A program made the position numbers and the translations under genes. This document shows, in pieces, positions 44,569-55,339 of a DNA stretch of 64,000 nucleotides. Within the stretch, counting starts at the first letter, position 1. Every line of letters begins with the position of its first letter. A model generated the notes under the pieces. The model saw only the letters and a program-made list of their open reading frames with translations. It ran no database searches and had not been told where the DNA came from. The DNA comes from Enoplolaimus lenunculus (Eukaryota; Nematoda; Enoplea; Enoplida; Thoracostomopsidae), in contig JASANG010001452.1 of NCBI GenBank assembly GCA_030248215.1, positions 1 through 64,000 on the forward strand. Direction: 5' to 3'.

Positions 44569-44980
44569 TAGGATCTAAGCGATTGTTTAAATAGCTGTTC
44601 AAAGCGCTTTTTCTGGTTTCTACAAAAACTTCGGGCGAAGAAATAATTCTCTAACCACCTTTTGTATACACTCTAGAAAAACGCATAACTGCAGATTGTA
44701 GATGCGAATTAGGCTAGGAAGCTATACTTTTAACGCGTTCGGAGCGGTTTTGCTACGTCCTAATAAAGCTTAAAGCTTTTGCACTTTACAATTATACGTT
44801 ATTTATTGCATTTAGTTTAAGATATAGGTGTCTTTCCACGGTTGCTTTTCACTGAAAACAATCTGTGTTTCAACCAGGGTATAACCGAAAATTCTTTTCC
44901 GTTTTCGCCACAAATCGATGTCGATTTACGTTGTAGAAACATTTGAATTTCCACAATTGTTCGCTATGAAATAAAAAGAA

Positions 44981-45140
44981 CGGGGCGTAACAGTAGATTA
45001 AGCGTATTTTTAAGCCTAAGCCTAAGCGTTGCAAAAGTGTGTTCCGAAGCCTAAGCCTAAACATAAGCCTAAGCAACAAATGTAATTTAGTGTCAAACCT
45101 ACTCTTTTACAGATCCACCGGAAACCCGGATGCCCTTAAA
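44981..45140. mobile_element. C-family element carrying TTAGGC units
   Basis: GGGGCGTAACAGTAGATTAA begins the block; GCCTAAGCCTAAGCG and more GCCTAA units sit inside; it ends in GAAACCCGGATGCCCTTAAA. The same order of blocks recurs at 48650-48783 (inverted), 48923-49105 and 55168-55339. Confidence 0.75.
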
Positions 45141-46492
45141 CGATTTAGTGCATCGCTATTTTTTCTTAAAAAAATTTTGTTTTTAGATTTGTATATATAC
45201 TATCCGTTTTCATCCTGGTTTCAACTGTTGAATAAGTTAATTTAATGCCAATTCTGGTGCCTCAATCACATTAACACATCATTAATCCTATTTAGAAAAT
45301 ATTAACACCCTATAGAACTCATGATAAAGCATACACCATGCAGAAACGTCAAATATCTAAGAAAGTGAATCTAGATGGTTGGTCTCACATATGTGGCGTT
45401 TAGTTCAGCAAAAACATGAAACCCGCTGACAGGATTTGTAATTTTATTGATATATACACATACGATCAAAAGTTCTGTTCAAGCCTATTAAATAACACTG
45501 AATGTAGTGGGAAATACTGCGTCAAGCAGATCAACAAAACCAAAAATATATAGCAATCATTTTGATATGAAAGAAGTAATACATCAGCAAAAACCGCGCA
45601 CGTAAAATGTAAGTCTGAGTTAAAGATAGAAAAATTGTGCCTGTACTTTCAGGCTGCAAAAAACGCAAGCATCAAGAAAGCTTAATGTATTTCCGAACAA
45701 ATTACAAAATCTAGCAAATCAGTGCCTACAACACTTATTGTTTATAATCCATAGAAGCTTCAATTCCCATTTACGATGTTAAACTTGCAAGTGTGACCGC
45801 TGCCCTATCAGGTGTCAGTTGTTAAATGTATTCCAGCAATTTTTCCGTGTTCATGCTGCTTTCCTCTAGTCATTCTTTGATAATCTACTGGCATACAGCG
45901 TCATAGATCACAATACAAGTTGGTTTTGCTTGAACTGGGTCCTATATGCGCGCTCGTTTCTGTGTTTGTACCATAAAACAAATTACGTTCGTGTTCTGTA
46001 TAGAGTTAGAATGTGAAATACAAGCCTATACCCAAATACCCATTGCTGCCCCATTATTGTATGTTTACTTATTTTGAGCCCTGCTTTCTCTGCCTTCAAC
46101 GAACGCATAAGTTAATGAGTTTGGTGTATTGTAGGCTGTACATAATAGTCCTTGTGAGTTTGACATATGGCATCTTGCTTTGACTTATAAGTTAACCTTT
46201 TGTCGAATAATAGGCAAGTGGCTAAAAGAGCTCTGTTCGATAACAACTTTTCACTAAACTAATAGAATAAATACAGGTTCTCAGCCGGTAATGGTCATAG
46301 TAAGCGATTTTGATATCAATACGACACGCGTTACCTTTTTTCACATCAATATTTCGTATTTCATTTACATTCAGTTTTAAGGTTTCAACTACCATGCGGT
46401 TGGATAGGAAATGTGTACCATTACAGATTGATTATAAAAGGCTGACGCTCGCGCCGACGGTTCTCACTTGCGCATATTTTGTACTGCGCATA
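45141..46492. other. No gene recognised
   Basis: AT-rich, with no splice-flanked conserved exon seen on either strand. Confidence 0.4.
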
Positions 46493-47332
46493 CCGCAGTG
46501 ACCCGAATAAGAGAGGGAGACTGACATTTTACTCTCTCCAGAGGAAATCCTAACACTATTCGGTTACGAACTGTTATTTGTTTTCCAATCTACCTCCATT
46601 AATTTGGACTAATCAACCTTTGAATTTTCCAGCCATTTTCTATCGTTCAAGTTCATTACTTAACAGAATTGTACTGTTAATTCTTGAGTATGATGCTTGT
46701 ATATAGGTCAGTCCCACGTTACCATGGGTTTGCATTGCACATTTTGGAATATTCGTGCTCAATTCGACCTGGGGATTTTAAAAATGAATAAACTGGTAGT
46801 AAAGCACGAATTTTTTGTAATTTTTATGAGGGGGAAATGCGGTTGAAAGAAAAGAAACATAAATTATGCTGTCTACAAGATGTCTTATGTATTTCCCTTG
46901 ATATATAAATTAACGTGATTATTTTTCTACAGCTTGAGACATTTTTCAAACATTTCGACTTATCAGCAGAAATTTCATCAAAAATCAAAACTATGCGTAG
47001 ACGCGGTAGCTAGCTAATGTGTATGTACAAACATATTTTGTTTTGAAACTGTATGGTGTCGCGGAAATTAAGTGAATATCAAAGCAATGGTATCGTGGGG
47101 CTGAAGAACCATTATACCTTGAGTAATTAATCATTTTCTATAGGTAATGAATTTAATTTGGTCCAGGAACAAATTTACGCGATCCATTAGTGTTATTAAG
47201 GTTTACAGCTAATTAATAATTCTGTGTGCTATCTATTTGTGGACTCTAATTAGGAAAACAGACTCTTAGTAACTCAGACTCTAGAGACCTCGGACTTTTA
47301 TTGCCTCCTCACTCTTATACGGGTCACTATAG
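46493..47332. mobile_element. B-family MITE, long variant
   Basis: Ends CCGCAGTGACCCGAATAAGA and, inverted, CTATAGTGACCCGTATAAGA lie 840 bp apart, with TA on both sides (46491-46492, 47333-47334). It is nearly twice the usual length, so the interior has either diverged or received an insertion near 46700-47100. Confidence 0.7.
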
Positions 47333-47901
47333 TAAGTACGTGTAATAACTATTGAATACTATGCACTCTGTATTCATGGCACGTTCAGAGCTTGTATTTA
47401 GTTGCTCAAAGTACACGTTACGCGACAAAGGGTTAAAGTAGATTTTCGCAAAATAAACCTTTAGCTATCAGTTTTATGCGTTTATTATTTATCAAACTAT
47501 GTGGGCTGTACGAGAAAACCTAGCTACCACATTGACGCGGAATAAGCTAAAGTCACAAATAGCTATGACTACAGCAAAAAAGACTCACCAATAATTCCTA
47601 TATTTATTACTTGGTTTATTGGTTGACGTTCACGTAGATTGTGTTGTTGCCGTATTGTATAACGTATATAAAGTGTTCACTCAACGGTAAAGGTGTGCAG
47701 ACCTTAACTAGAATTTCTGTGCCATTTTGTGATCAGGTTTCTTTTCAGTCGTCGTCGGCTGGTGGGCACAAATGATTTTAGGTTTTGGATTTTGTTAAAA
47801 CAAGTGGTTGTTAGTTGCTAGCAATTACGAGCACGGCGTATACAAGGGTAAGCACAGAAGGGATGTATTCCCTCAAGAGGTTATAGAGTAACATTCAGAA
47901 G

Positions 47902-48290
47902 CAGTGGTGGATCCATGGTGGGCACCCCGGCCGTGCCCCCCCCCCAACAGCATCTCGACAAAAATTATATAGTGTCAATTGCTGTTCTATGCTGTTTATT
48001 TCTCTGTTTTATACACAATAGTATAAGCACGCTTTAAAGTTTCGAACTCACCTTTATTTGGCCTTGGAGTCATTTATGCGCTACAATTAGGGATAATAGA
48101 CATTTATGGACTCTGACAAGGGTTTAAGGACTCTACTCGCTTACGGACTCTTATTAGGGATACGGACTCCTATTATTTCGGACTCAACATGGGGACCCCT
48201 ATTATTTGGGTCACTACAGCATGGGTCAAAAATAAGTTTATTACCTGTGAAATTTCGGCCCCCCATTCTGAGATCCTGGATCCGCCACTG
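47902..48290. mobile_element. hAT-like MITE with perfect 8 bp duplication
   Basis: Inverted ends CAGTGGTGGATCCATGG and CAGTGGCGGATCCAGG are flanked by TTCAGAAG at 47894-47901 and 48291-48298. An 8 bp duplication and CAGTGGCGGATCC ends are typical of hAT non-autonomous elements. Part of its interior (48020-48220) is B-family sequence. Confidence 0.88.
48020..48220. mobile_element. B-family fragment nested in the hAT-like MITE
   Basis: CACTTT-free right half only: GCGCTACAATTAGGGATAAT through GGGTCACTACAG. The left end of the family is missing, so it was either truncated before or deleted after nesting. Confidence 0.7.
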
Positions 48291-48649
48291 TTCAGAAGAA
48301 TAAAGATAAATACTGAAATCTATGCCAGGCGCATGTTTATAAGACTTGACGCTCTGATATTAATAAAATTTAAATTTGCAGTACAACATAAATATAGGTC
48401 AACACAGTGGATCTGGTACTTGAAGTATTTCGGGCATAAACGTAATACGCTAGATTTTATGAAGATGTATGTGTAAATATTCTTTAACGCATCCGCCCAT
48501 CGAAACTTCGTTGTTTGCCTTAAGAGTAGTTTCTTTAGGCTTAGTTTTTTGACTGCTCTGTAATACATAAACCGCCACATCTTATATTTTCAAACTATTC
48601 GAATTATACTTCGTCCGTATTTGATTTGTAAATTGCGTTTTCGGCCCAT

Positions 48650-48783
48650 GTTAGGCGTCCAGGTTTCGGGTGGGTCTATAAAATAGTAAGTTTAGATTCC
48701 AGATTACATTTTTTGCTTAGGCTTTAGGCTTAGGCTTAGGAACTCTTTTGCAACGCCTAGGACAACCCTTACAGTAACATTGG
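48650..48783. mobile_element. C-family element, inverted copy
   Basis: Starts AGGCGTCCAGGTTTCGGGTG, includes GCTTTAGGCTTAGGCTTAGG, and ends near CCTTACAGTAACATTGG. Confidence 0.7.
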
Positions 48784-48922
48784 CCGCGTTTTTATAGATA
48801 AAAATCGCCAATGGTACTTAATAAAAATCAAATTTACTTCTTTACTTTTAGCTTTTTAAATACTTAAGCAAATTATTTAAACTACTCAGTATGATTCTGT
48901 CATACAAATCAGGGCCAATGTT

Positions 48923-49105
48923 ACTTTTAGGGGCGTTACTGTAAATTAAACGTATTCTTAAGCCTAAGCCTAAGCCTAAGCGTTGCAAAAATGTTTTGCT
49001 AAGCCTAAACCTAAGCCTAAGCATAAACCTAAGCAAAAAAGTGTAATCTAGAGTCTAAACCTACTCTTTTATAGACCGACCAGAAACCTGGACGCCCCTT
49101 AAAGT
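48923..49105. mobile_element. C-family element carrying TTAGGC units
   Basis: Inverted ends ACTTTTAGGGGCG and CGCCCCTTAAAGT. GCCTAA units fill two interior stretches. Flanks GGGCCAATG and CATGGACCC suggest the true ends lie about 10 bp further out. Confidence 0.78.
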
Positions 49106-49278
49106 GACATGGACCCAAATCAGCATTCTTTTATAGCCAATCCTTTCATTTTTCGTACAATATCTCAAATCTGTATTAAGTACTCTCATTGGTTTATGCG
49201 ATACAAAAGTTGTAAATGGCCAAAATGTTGTTTCAACAGAGTATAACCATCCATATTTTAAGAATTTTTGTTAACTTA

Positions 49279-49334
49279 TGCACCGTCCACTTTAATTTGC
49301 GTCCATGCTGTGGAAATAAAAATTGTCAATTCAC
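49279..49334 (+). repeat. Left terminal inverted repeat of the Ulp1 element
   Basis: 56 bp, ending GTCAATTCAC. It pairs with 54724-54779 at 54 of 56 positions (mismatches at positions 27 and 46). Confidence 0.9.
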
Positions 49335-50100
49335 CGTCTGAGCAAACGCAAATTGCTCAGAAGGTAAACAGAAAACAAAAAAATTAGAGTAGTAGTACAT
49401 GTAAATTTTAAAATTTAGTCAAAAGGTCAATTGGATTCAAAAGGTTAATTTAAATCACTACTTGATGTTTTAACAACCGTTCGCAAGAGGAAATTATATT
49501 TAGTGAACTCGAATCGTGTGGGATACGGTATTTTCAGTTTAAGAGACAGGAGGGAAATTGAAAACTACAAAATTCTCAGGTGGTAAATTGAAATAAAATT
49601 TAAGATTTATCACTTTCAATTTACTCTTGTAGAATATTGAAAATTTTGGAAAGGGAAACTGGGTTTGTACAAGAGCGTGGGTGGCACAGATGCCGTAAAA
49701 ATCTAAGATTTAAAGATATGACGTCAGATTTGTAGCAAAACACTGAGAAAGGTCAGGAATACCTCCCCGGAATTGTACTCAATATAAGCAATAAGAGTTG
49801 TCGGCTACAGAATAAAGTATGCTTATCCGCCAGTGACGTTGAAACTAACAAGTGGTACAGACCGACGAAATCACTCATTGTAAGTGCATTGTTGCATTTA
49901 AACTTAAAATTGAGAATGTCATAAAGCACGCTGAAGACAACGTTAAAAATTCAGCAAGCGTATACTGTTGTATAAATTGAGAAACAAAGCACATATCACT
50001 GATGTGGTCTGTCTTTGTCTGTGAAATGTTCTTTTGATCACACGAGTTTTTGCTATTGTTGAACGATTTTATTTAATTAAAGGAAACTGGAAGTTCTCGC

Positions 50101-50667
50101 ATGAAACGGAAACACCTTGACATTTTATCGCTTGATGCAGACACTATTGTGAAAATAAAATGTCCAACACCTCGTGAATATCGTAGTATTGAAATGATAC
50201 TAACGAATGGTGAACAACTTGATTCAGATATATTAGACTGCTGTCAGCGGTTAATTTGCAATTTCACAGGACAGGTGTGGCAGAGCACTTTGCTTAGCCA
50301 GCGTTCTTTCCGTAAAGTTGAGGGAAATTATATACAACTCTTGCACACGGGTCGAGATCATTGGGTTGCGTCAAGTCGTATAAATAACGTTGTTTACGTA
50401 GCAGACAGCTATTATTCTGGACATCTGACACCAGTTCTTCAGTCGCAGCTATTGGAATTGTATACTTCATCAACCACCACCATCAAACTACTGGAGGTCC
50501 AACAGCAGAATAACATGGAAGACTGTGGTGTTTATGCAATTGCTAATGCTTTCACGTGGGCTTTTTGTCTGGATCCTTCCAATATGAAGTACAATACCCG
50601 TGAAATGAGAAAACATATATTAAAATGCATTCGTTTCTGGCGCATAAAACTGTTTCCAACTTGTTAA
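50101..50667 (+). CDS. Ulp1/SENP-like cysteine protease (C48 type)
   Basis: 188 residues, ATG to TAA in one exon. The catalytic set of Ulp1-type proteases is present in order: His87 in GRDHW, Asp102 in VADSYY, oxyanion Gln136, and Cys142 in MEDCGVYAIANA, with the usual six-residue step from Gln to Cys. WQSTLLSQRSF upstream of His87 fits the substrate-facing part of the fold. Cellular family members cut SUMO or NEDD8 from targets. Similar domains are common in eukaryotic DNA transposons, and this gene's place inside a TIR-bounded element suggests the same. The domain is complete and undamaged. Substrate is unknown. Confidence 0.88.
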   Translation: MKRKHLDILSLDADTIVKIKCPTPREYRSIEMILTNGEQLDSDILDCCQRLICNFTGQVWQSTLLSQRSFRKVEGNYIQLLHTGRDHWVASSRINNVVYVADSYYSGHLTPVLQSQLLELYTSSTTTIKLLEVQQQNNMEDCGVYAIANAFTWAFCLDPSNMKYNTREMRKHILKCIRFWRIKLFPTC

Positions 50668-50995
50668 AATTGCAAGGACACGAACTTGAATAATTTTAAC
50701 ACTCACAAGCGCTTGCTGAATTTTTATCGTTGCATTGCGGAAGTGGAATACAAAAGTTAGTAGAAGTTAAAAATTCCGCTTTTATAAAGACTATTGTAGC
50801 AGCATTGAGATATACTGTTCAGTTTTGTGCAGTTGGTTAATTTGTATTGGCGCTTGATAACATTTGTTTCTTTGATGTGTGGTAACTTTTTATTGAGGTT
50901 TGTTTAACGTAACCCAAGCGCGTTCTTGCTAGATGTTTTTCTTGTAAACACGCTTAAGATTTTGAGCGACTGTTCCAGTTTAAACTCATAGCTGT

Positions 50996-51398
50996 TTAAA
51001 ATCTCATCACCATAGTTTCAATATCTGCCTTGAATACATTTCGAATGGCGTAAACAGTACGTTCTTTGCAGCGAAAAGCGTACGCTACGTATTTCGCGCG
51101 AAAAATTAGATTTTGTGTTTTAACGTTGACATTTTTATTTAGATAAACTTTTTGGATTTTACCTAATAAATTGCTGAGCTGCAAAGAGTATCGTGTTTTT
51201 AGACTCTGAGCGCAGCGGAACACCAACAAATAATTCAAGAAAAATTAATGCTGATGTTAAACTTGGAAAACTGGTACGATATTTTCTTGTGGTTCTGCTT
51301 AAAAATCTGAACGCGCATACAGCTAAATGACTTTCACTTGTGGTTGAATTACGCTGCCAGCTTCTTGCTTGCTTGTAATATTTTTTCGTAGGCATCAA
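50996..51398 (-). CDS. Possible minus-strand gene of the Ulp1 element
   Basis: Two overlapping minus frames, 51398-51159 (79 aa, MMPTKKYYKQARSWQRN...) and 51238-50996 (80 aa, ending RNVFKADIETMVMRF), look less repeat-like than most short frames here. A GTAAAA donor after QQFI near 51157 could join them, but no convincing acceptor was seen. No domain was recognised. Confidence 0.3.
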
Positions 51399-51499
51399 TT
51401 ATTTTAATTTTACATTGCGTAAATGCTTTCTAAACCAATTTAAGTTCAGTTTAGAATATGAGTCATGACTGAAAGTACCTATAAGTAGCGTACAGCGAG

Positions 51500-51545
51500 G
51501 AGGTAAGCCTTTGGAGAAGCGAAATAAATATCATTCGCCCCGCTG
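51500..51545. repeat. B-family relic inside the Ulp1 element
   Basis: GGTAAGCCTTTGGAGAAGCG and AAATAAATATCA match the subterminal part of the B-family MITEs. Confidence 0.45.
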
Positions 51546-51686
51546 GACAGTGTTAAATGACATACACTAATAGTATGTTTAGGTATGACACTATGATTCA
51601 AATAATCTTGTACTGTTAATCAATTTTTCTGAAACAGCTCAGGCTTAAGAAACTTAAGCTTTAGAAATATCAAATTTTAGCAGTGT

Positions 51687-53063
51687 ATGTTATCCGGTTG
51701 TCTGCATTTTTGTAGGTATGGTGTATGTTATCTGCTGGCAAATCATCCGGTAAACGTAGAAAGACTGTATGAACAGAAACATTGGGTTGTGTCAGCCAAA
51801 CATGAGCGCTTGGAGTGTTTTACTTATCGACTAATCAAAAATTTTTTAAGAACTCCAAGTCAACGAAAACATGAAATAATACAGGCGGGTTATCACATGT
51901 TAACCGAACCTGGGATTACGATTAAAGAGGTTTCACACAAAACGCGCCCGCGTCCATGTTACCGTAATCGAGATGCGGTGAATTTTTTTGTGAGAGCCTT
52001 GCCAATTGCGGTCTTCCACGAGGTGAATTTGAATGAACACTATACGGCTTCTTTAACAGATCTGAATCAATCTGTAACTAACATTTCAATACGTGTGCAA
52101 TTGTCCGAAGCACAAGCTTTAAATAAAAAGTTCAGCTATATTCCGAAAGAAATAACGCAAGATCTGTGTGCCTTAGTATCGCAAAAGCAGAGGTCTGTAG
52201 TCAAATTTGCTCTCATGTATGGCCGAAAACAAACACGGCGCGAGCTTAGAAACATAGGAATTCACCGTCCTACTGAAATAAAAGCCCGGGTATTGTCGGA
52301 TATTCGGAAACTCGAAAATGTTCGCGACGAGTATAATCGCACGTTACAAATACAAATTTCAGAAAAAATGGACAATCACAAGTTAATTAAGTTTATTGAC
52401 AAGCAACTTACGTATCTGTTACGAGCTAATTTAATAGACGCTGTTGAAAAGTCTACACTCAAATTGGGAGAATTGGTGGACTCCGGTAAACCGTTGGAGG
52501 AAGCGGAAATTAATCTGCTTACGGAACTCGTGAAATACACACCCAATGTGTGTTCAAAAATTACTGATATAGTCACAAGTGAGTCAGCGCTTCAGTTGCG
52601 AACTGCAATGTATCGTGTATACGTTAACGCTAGCAAACAAGGTACGCGATTGCCAATGCATGTTATTAATTTTGCAAATACGCTGAAATATCCAGTTCAA
52701 GTGGTTAAATCAATATATCAAAACAATTTGACAGACGACGACATAAGGGCAGTTGTTACGCATGACGAACACATGAAGGCCGTGCAGGATTCTACAAAAA
52801 CTATTCGTCTGTTGAACAAACTGTTAAATCCAAACGAAATAGAACATGCAAGCAATGTGATCAAAATGGCGAGAAGCCTGAAGTACTGGTCCAAACTGGG
52901 AAACTCAAAAATTGTTGACGCAAGCGGCGCCGATGACCGTTTAGCACTACGAGTATTATTTTTACAATTATTTTCGTACGCAAGAGATCATGAAATTGTC
53001 ATTCCTAAACAATTGAAAGAATTTGTACATGGATTGGGTCAGCCAGAAGATGACATATTATAG
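51687..53063 (+). CDS. Large ORF of unknown function in the Ulp1 element
   Basis: The open frame is 458 codons. The first codons may be intron: TTTTTGTAG at about 51706-51715 is a good acceptor, placing the exon start just before YGVCYLLANHP, so the true N terminus may come from an upstream exon. The protein is mostly helical in appearance, with charged stretches (EIKARVLSDIRKLENVRDEY, 196-235 region) and a C-terminal half of amphipathic segments. I recognise no domain, and no DDE triad, zinc finger or coiled-coil family can be named. Low repeat content and even codon use argue that it is real. With the protease it forms the coding content of the element; capsid, DNA-binding or transposase roles are all open. 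Confidence 0.75.
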   Translation: MLSGCLHFCRYGVCYLLANHPVNVERLYEQKHWVVSAKHERLECFTYRLIKNFLRTPSQRKHEIIQAGYHMLTEPGITIKEVSHKTRPRPCYRNRDAVNFFVRALPIAVFHEVNLNEHYTASLTDLNQSVTNISIRVQLSEAQALNKKFSYIPKEITQDLCALVSQKQRSVVKFALMYGRKQTRRELRNIGIHRPTEIKARVLSDIRKLENVRDEYNRTLQIQISEKMDNHKLIKFIDKQLTYLLRANLIDAVEKSTLKLGELVDSGKPLEEAEINLLTELVKYTPNVCSKITDIVTSESALQLRTAMYRVYVNASKQGTRLPMHVINFANTLKYPVQVVKSIYQNNLTDDDIRAVVTHDEHMKAVQDSTKTIRLLNKLLNPNEIEHASNVIKMARSLKYWSKLGNSKIVDASGADDRLALRVLFLQLFSYARDHEIVIPKQLKEFVHGLGQPEDDIL

Positions 53064-53766
53064 CGGAAAAATGTGTCAAAATTGTTCGAAAATCGAAAAA
53101 TTTACTAGTGTTGTGTGAATTTAGTGTAGTGATCAGTTGAAAACCAACTTGGTGTTATACTACGCTACGGTAAAATTGACAGGTCGTTTATTTAGTATTA
53201 GTGCCTACATAGGCAGAATGTTTAAAACTGCGTTGTTAATAAACCACCGAAGAGCGTCTAAGTAGTGTGTTTAGTTTACTTTAATGACACTAATTTTATA
53301 TTGATTCAGTGTATTGTTTTTTATGTTCGAGTTGCAATGACTTAAAGCTTACTTGTTTTACACCGTTTTTGGGTGTCATGCGGTATGCTTTGTCTTGCCT
53401 AATATTGGTTACTTTGACTAGGTCGGTCCATTGATAATATTTTTAACTATGACTGCAAACATGTGCTATAGTAGTGAATATATACTATATTAAAACAATC
53501 AGGTATTCTACATCGCGACGCTTTGCAATGAGTTTGTTTTATTCGCTGTAGTATTGCTTTGTTAGTGCCGACCATCTGTTTAATGATGCTTTTTGATCGT
53601 TGGTGCAAACCTTATAGTAAAAGTCGTGCGTATATCTGAAGGTAATGTTAACAAGAAAGCCATTTATAGTTTTGTTTTCTTTGTTGATACTCTGCGTGGT
53701 TCAATACGGAGCCTTTGTAGCAAGTCTCTATTACGCGTCAAATTTAAATATATAAATGGCCTTAAT

Positions 53767-54154
53767 CTTAACATTGTAAACACATATGACCAATCTAAAG
53801 GACAGGGCCATGGCCAATTTAAAAACAGGGCCGTAACAGCAGTTTAAGCGTATTCATAATCCTAAGCCTAAGATATTAAGCGTAAAGCAAAAATAGTATA
53901 AAAATTAAGCTTACTCTATTGCGGACGCCTGGAAAAATGGTTTATCCCTGATCTATACATCTTAACATTGTAAACACATATGACCAATCTAAAGGACAGG
54001 GCCGTGGCCAATTTAAAAACAGGGCCGTAACAGCAGTGTAAGCGTATTCATAATCCTAAGCCTAAGATATTAAGCGTAAAGCAAAAATAGTATAAAAATT
54101 AAGCTTACTGTATTGCGGACGCCTGGAAAAATGGTTTATCCCTGATCTATGCAT
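53767..54154. repeat. 194 bp tandem duplication with C-family core
   Basis: Units start CTTAACATTGTAAACACATA at 53767 and 53961. Each includes ACAGGGCCGTAACAGCAGT or near-copy, GCCTAAG units and GCGGACGCCTGG, i.e. a variant of the C family. It lies inside the Ulp1 element. Confidence 0.88.
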
Positions 54155-54723
54155 TGGTCATCAATTAAAATCACGAAGTGTGAAAGGATGTTAAATGTGA
54201 ACAAGCTTTATCCTAAGCCTTAAAACAAGACTTACCTTTAAAACAGATTGAGTTATAATAGATGTCAAGTTTTGGATGTGAAAATTCAAGTTGAGAGGTC
54301 AGCTCCTTGATTAATTTATGTCGATGCAACTGCATCAAAATTCAATTTGAAAGGTCAACTTCTTGATTATGCAATATTTTATATCTATTTCTTCAAGTGT
54401 TGAAGGATCGTATCCCAAGTTACGAAAATGCACAGTTTTAGAATAGGGGTCAAATACTAGTCTACGCTCTAAAATTTCCATTTCCTTTTAGTTTATTTAA
54501 AGTTATAACCAATTTCCAATTATTAATATTACAGTAAAGGTCAATTTGCAATTCAACGTATTAAAACTGATGTCATCTGGGAATTTGTGTTTAGAATGTT
54601 TCTTTCACTATGGAAATGGAAATTACGAATTTAAGTTGAAAGGGAAATCGAAGTTAAATTATGAAAAATTTAAAATCAAATTCCCACTTGACATCACAAT
54701 TCTAGAAGTTCAATTAACTACTC

Positions 54724-54779
54724 GTGAATTGACCATTTTTATTTCCACAGCACGGACGCAAATTAAAGTGGACGGTGCA
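54724..54779 (-). repeat. Right terminal inverted repeat of the Ulp1 element
   Basis: Reverse complement of the left TIR with two differences. The next three bases are TTA, equal to those before the left TIR. Confidence 0.9.
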
Positions 54780-54879
54780 TTACAGAGCGAAATGTGCTTT
54801 TTGACACTTCACAAATAGCAATGGAAATCTCGCAATCAATCGTAACCTTTGCATATACCTCTGATATAACCCCCTCCAG

Positions 54880-54985
54880 GCTTAGGCTTACGATTATGAA
54901 AAGTTCACGTAAGCCTAAGCCTTTGCACTTTGCCTAAACCTTTTCCTAAGCCCACGCCTTAGCCTTAAAGTTCAAGCCCAAGCGT
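54880..54985. repeat. Decayed TTAGGC stretch
   Basis: CAGGCTTAGGCTTACG is followed by GCCTAAGCCTTT and further units in the opposite sense, just outside the Ulp1 element. Confidence 0.65.
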
Positions 54986-55167
54986 TAACTTTGAATGCGT
55001 GGGGCAAGTGCACAACAGCCCATCAGAATATTGTTAATAGAGTACTCATTAAATGTTTTTAAAAATGACGACAGGGGTTGCTATTGGTGCGGTCGCCACC
55101 TTCACCCACGTAGTTGCCTCCCTGTGCAAAAATACGGTTATCATGAATGCAACTTTGGGCCAATGGT

Positions 55168-55339
55168 ACTTTAAGGGGCGCGTAACAGTAGATTAAGCGT
55201 ATTCCTAAGCCTAAGTGTTGGAAAAATGTGTTCCTAAGCCTAAGCCTAAGCGTAAGACTAAGCCTAAGCAAAAAATGTAGTCTAGAATCTAAACTCATTG
55301 TTTTATGGACCCACCAGAAACCTGGACGCCCCTTAAAGT
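55168..55339. mobile_element. C-family element, best-preserved copy
   Basis: 172 bp from ACTTTAAGGGGCG to CGCCCCTTAAAGT, a perfect 13 bp inverted repeat. Outside lie GGGCCAATGGT and AAACATTGGCCC, also inverted, so the mobile unit may be about 194 bp. GCCTAA units lie in two interior runs. Confidence 0.82.

Larger units (their letters stand above)
49279..54779 (+). mobile_element. Candidate new DNA element with Ulp1-like protease
   Basis: 5501 bp bounded by 56 bp terminal inverted repeats (49279-49334; 54724-54779), beginning TGCACCGTCCACTTTAATTT and differing at two positions. TTA lies directly outside both ends (49276-49278, 54780-54782). Inside are a Ulp1/SENP-like protease ORF, a possible minus-strand gene, a 458-codon ORF and repeats. 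GGTCAAtt and TCAATT motifs are frequent near both ends and could be protein-binding sites. A TTA duplication is known for PIF/Harbinger, but no DDE transposase or Myb protein was recognised. It may be an unknown superfamily, an element whose transposase is one of the unknown ORFs, or one that depends on a partner. Confidence 0.75.

Noticed and set aside
49279-54779. Naming the TIR element PIF/Harbinger, Polinton or CACTA
   Set aside because: The TTA flank alone is not enough: no DDE, Myb, PolB, integrase or CACTA end was recognised.
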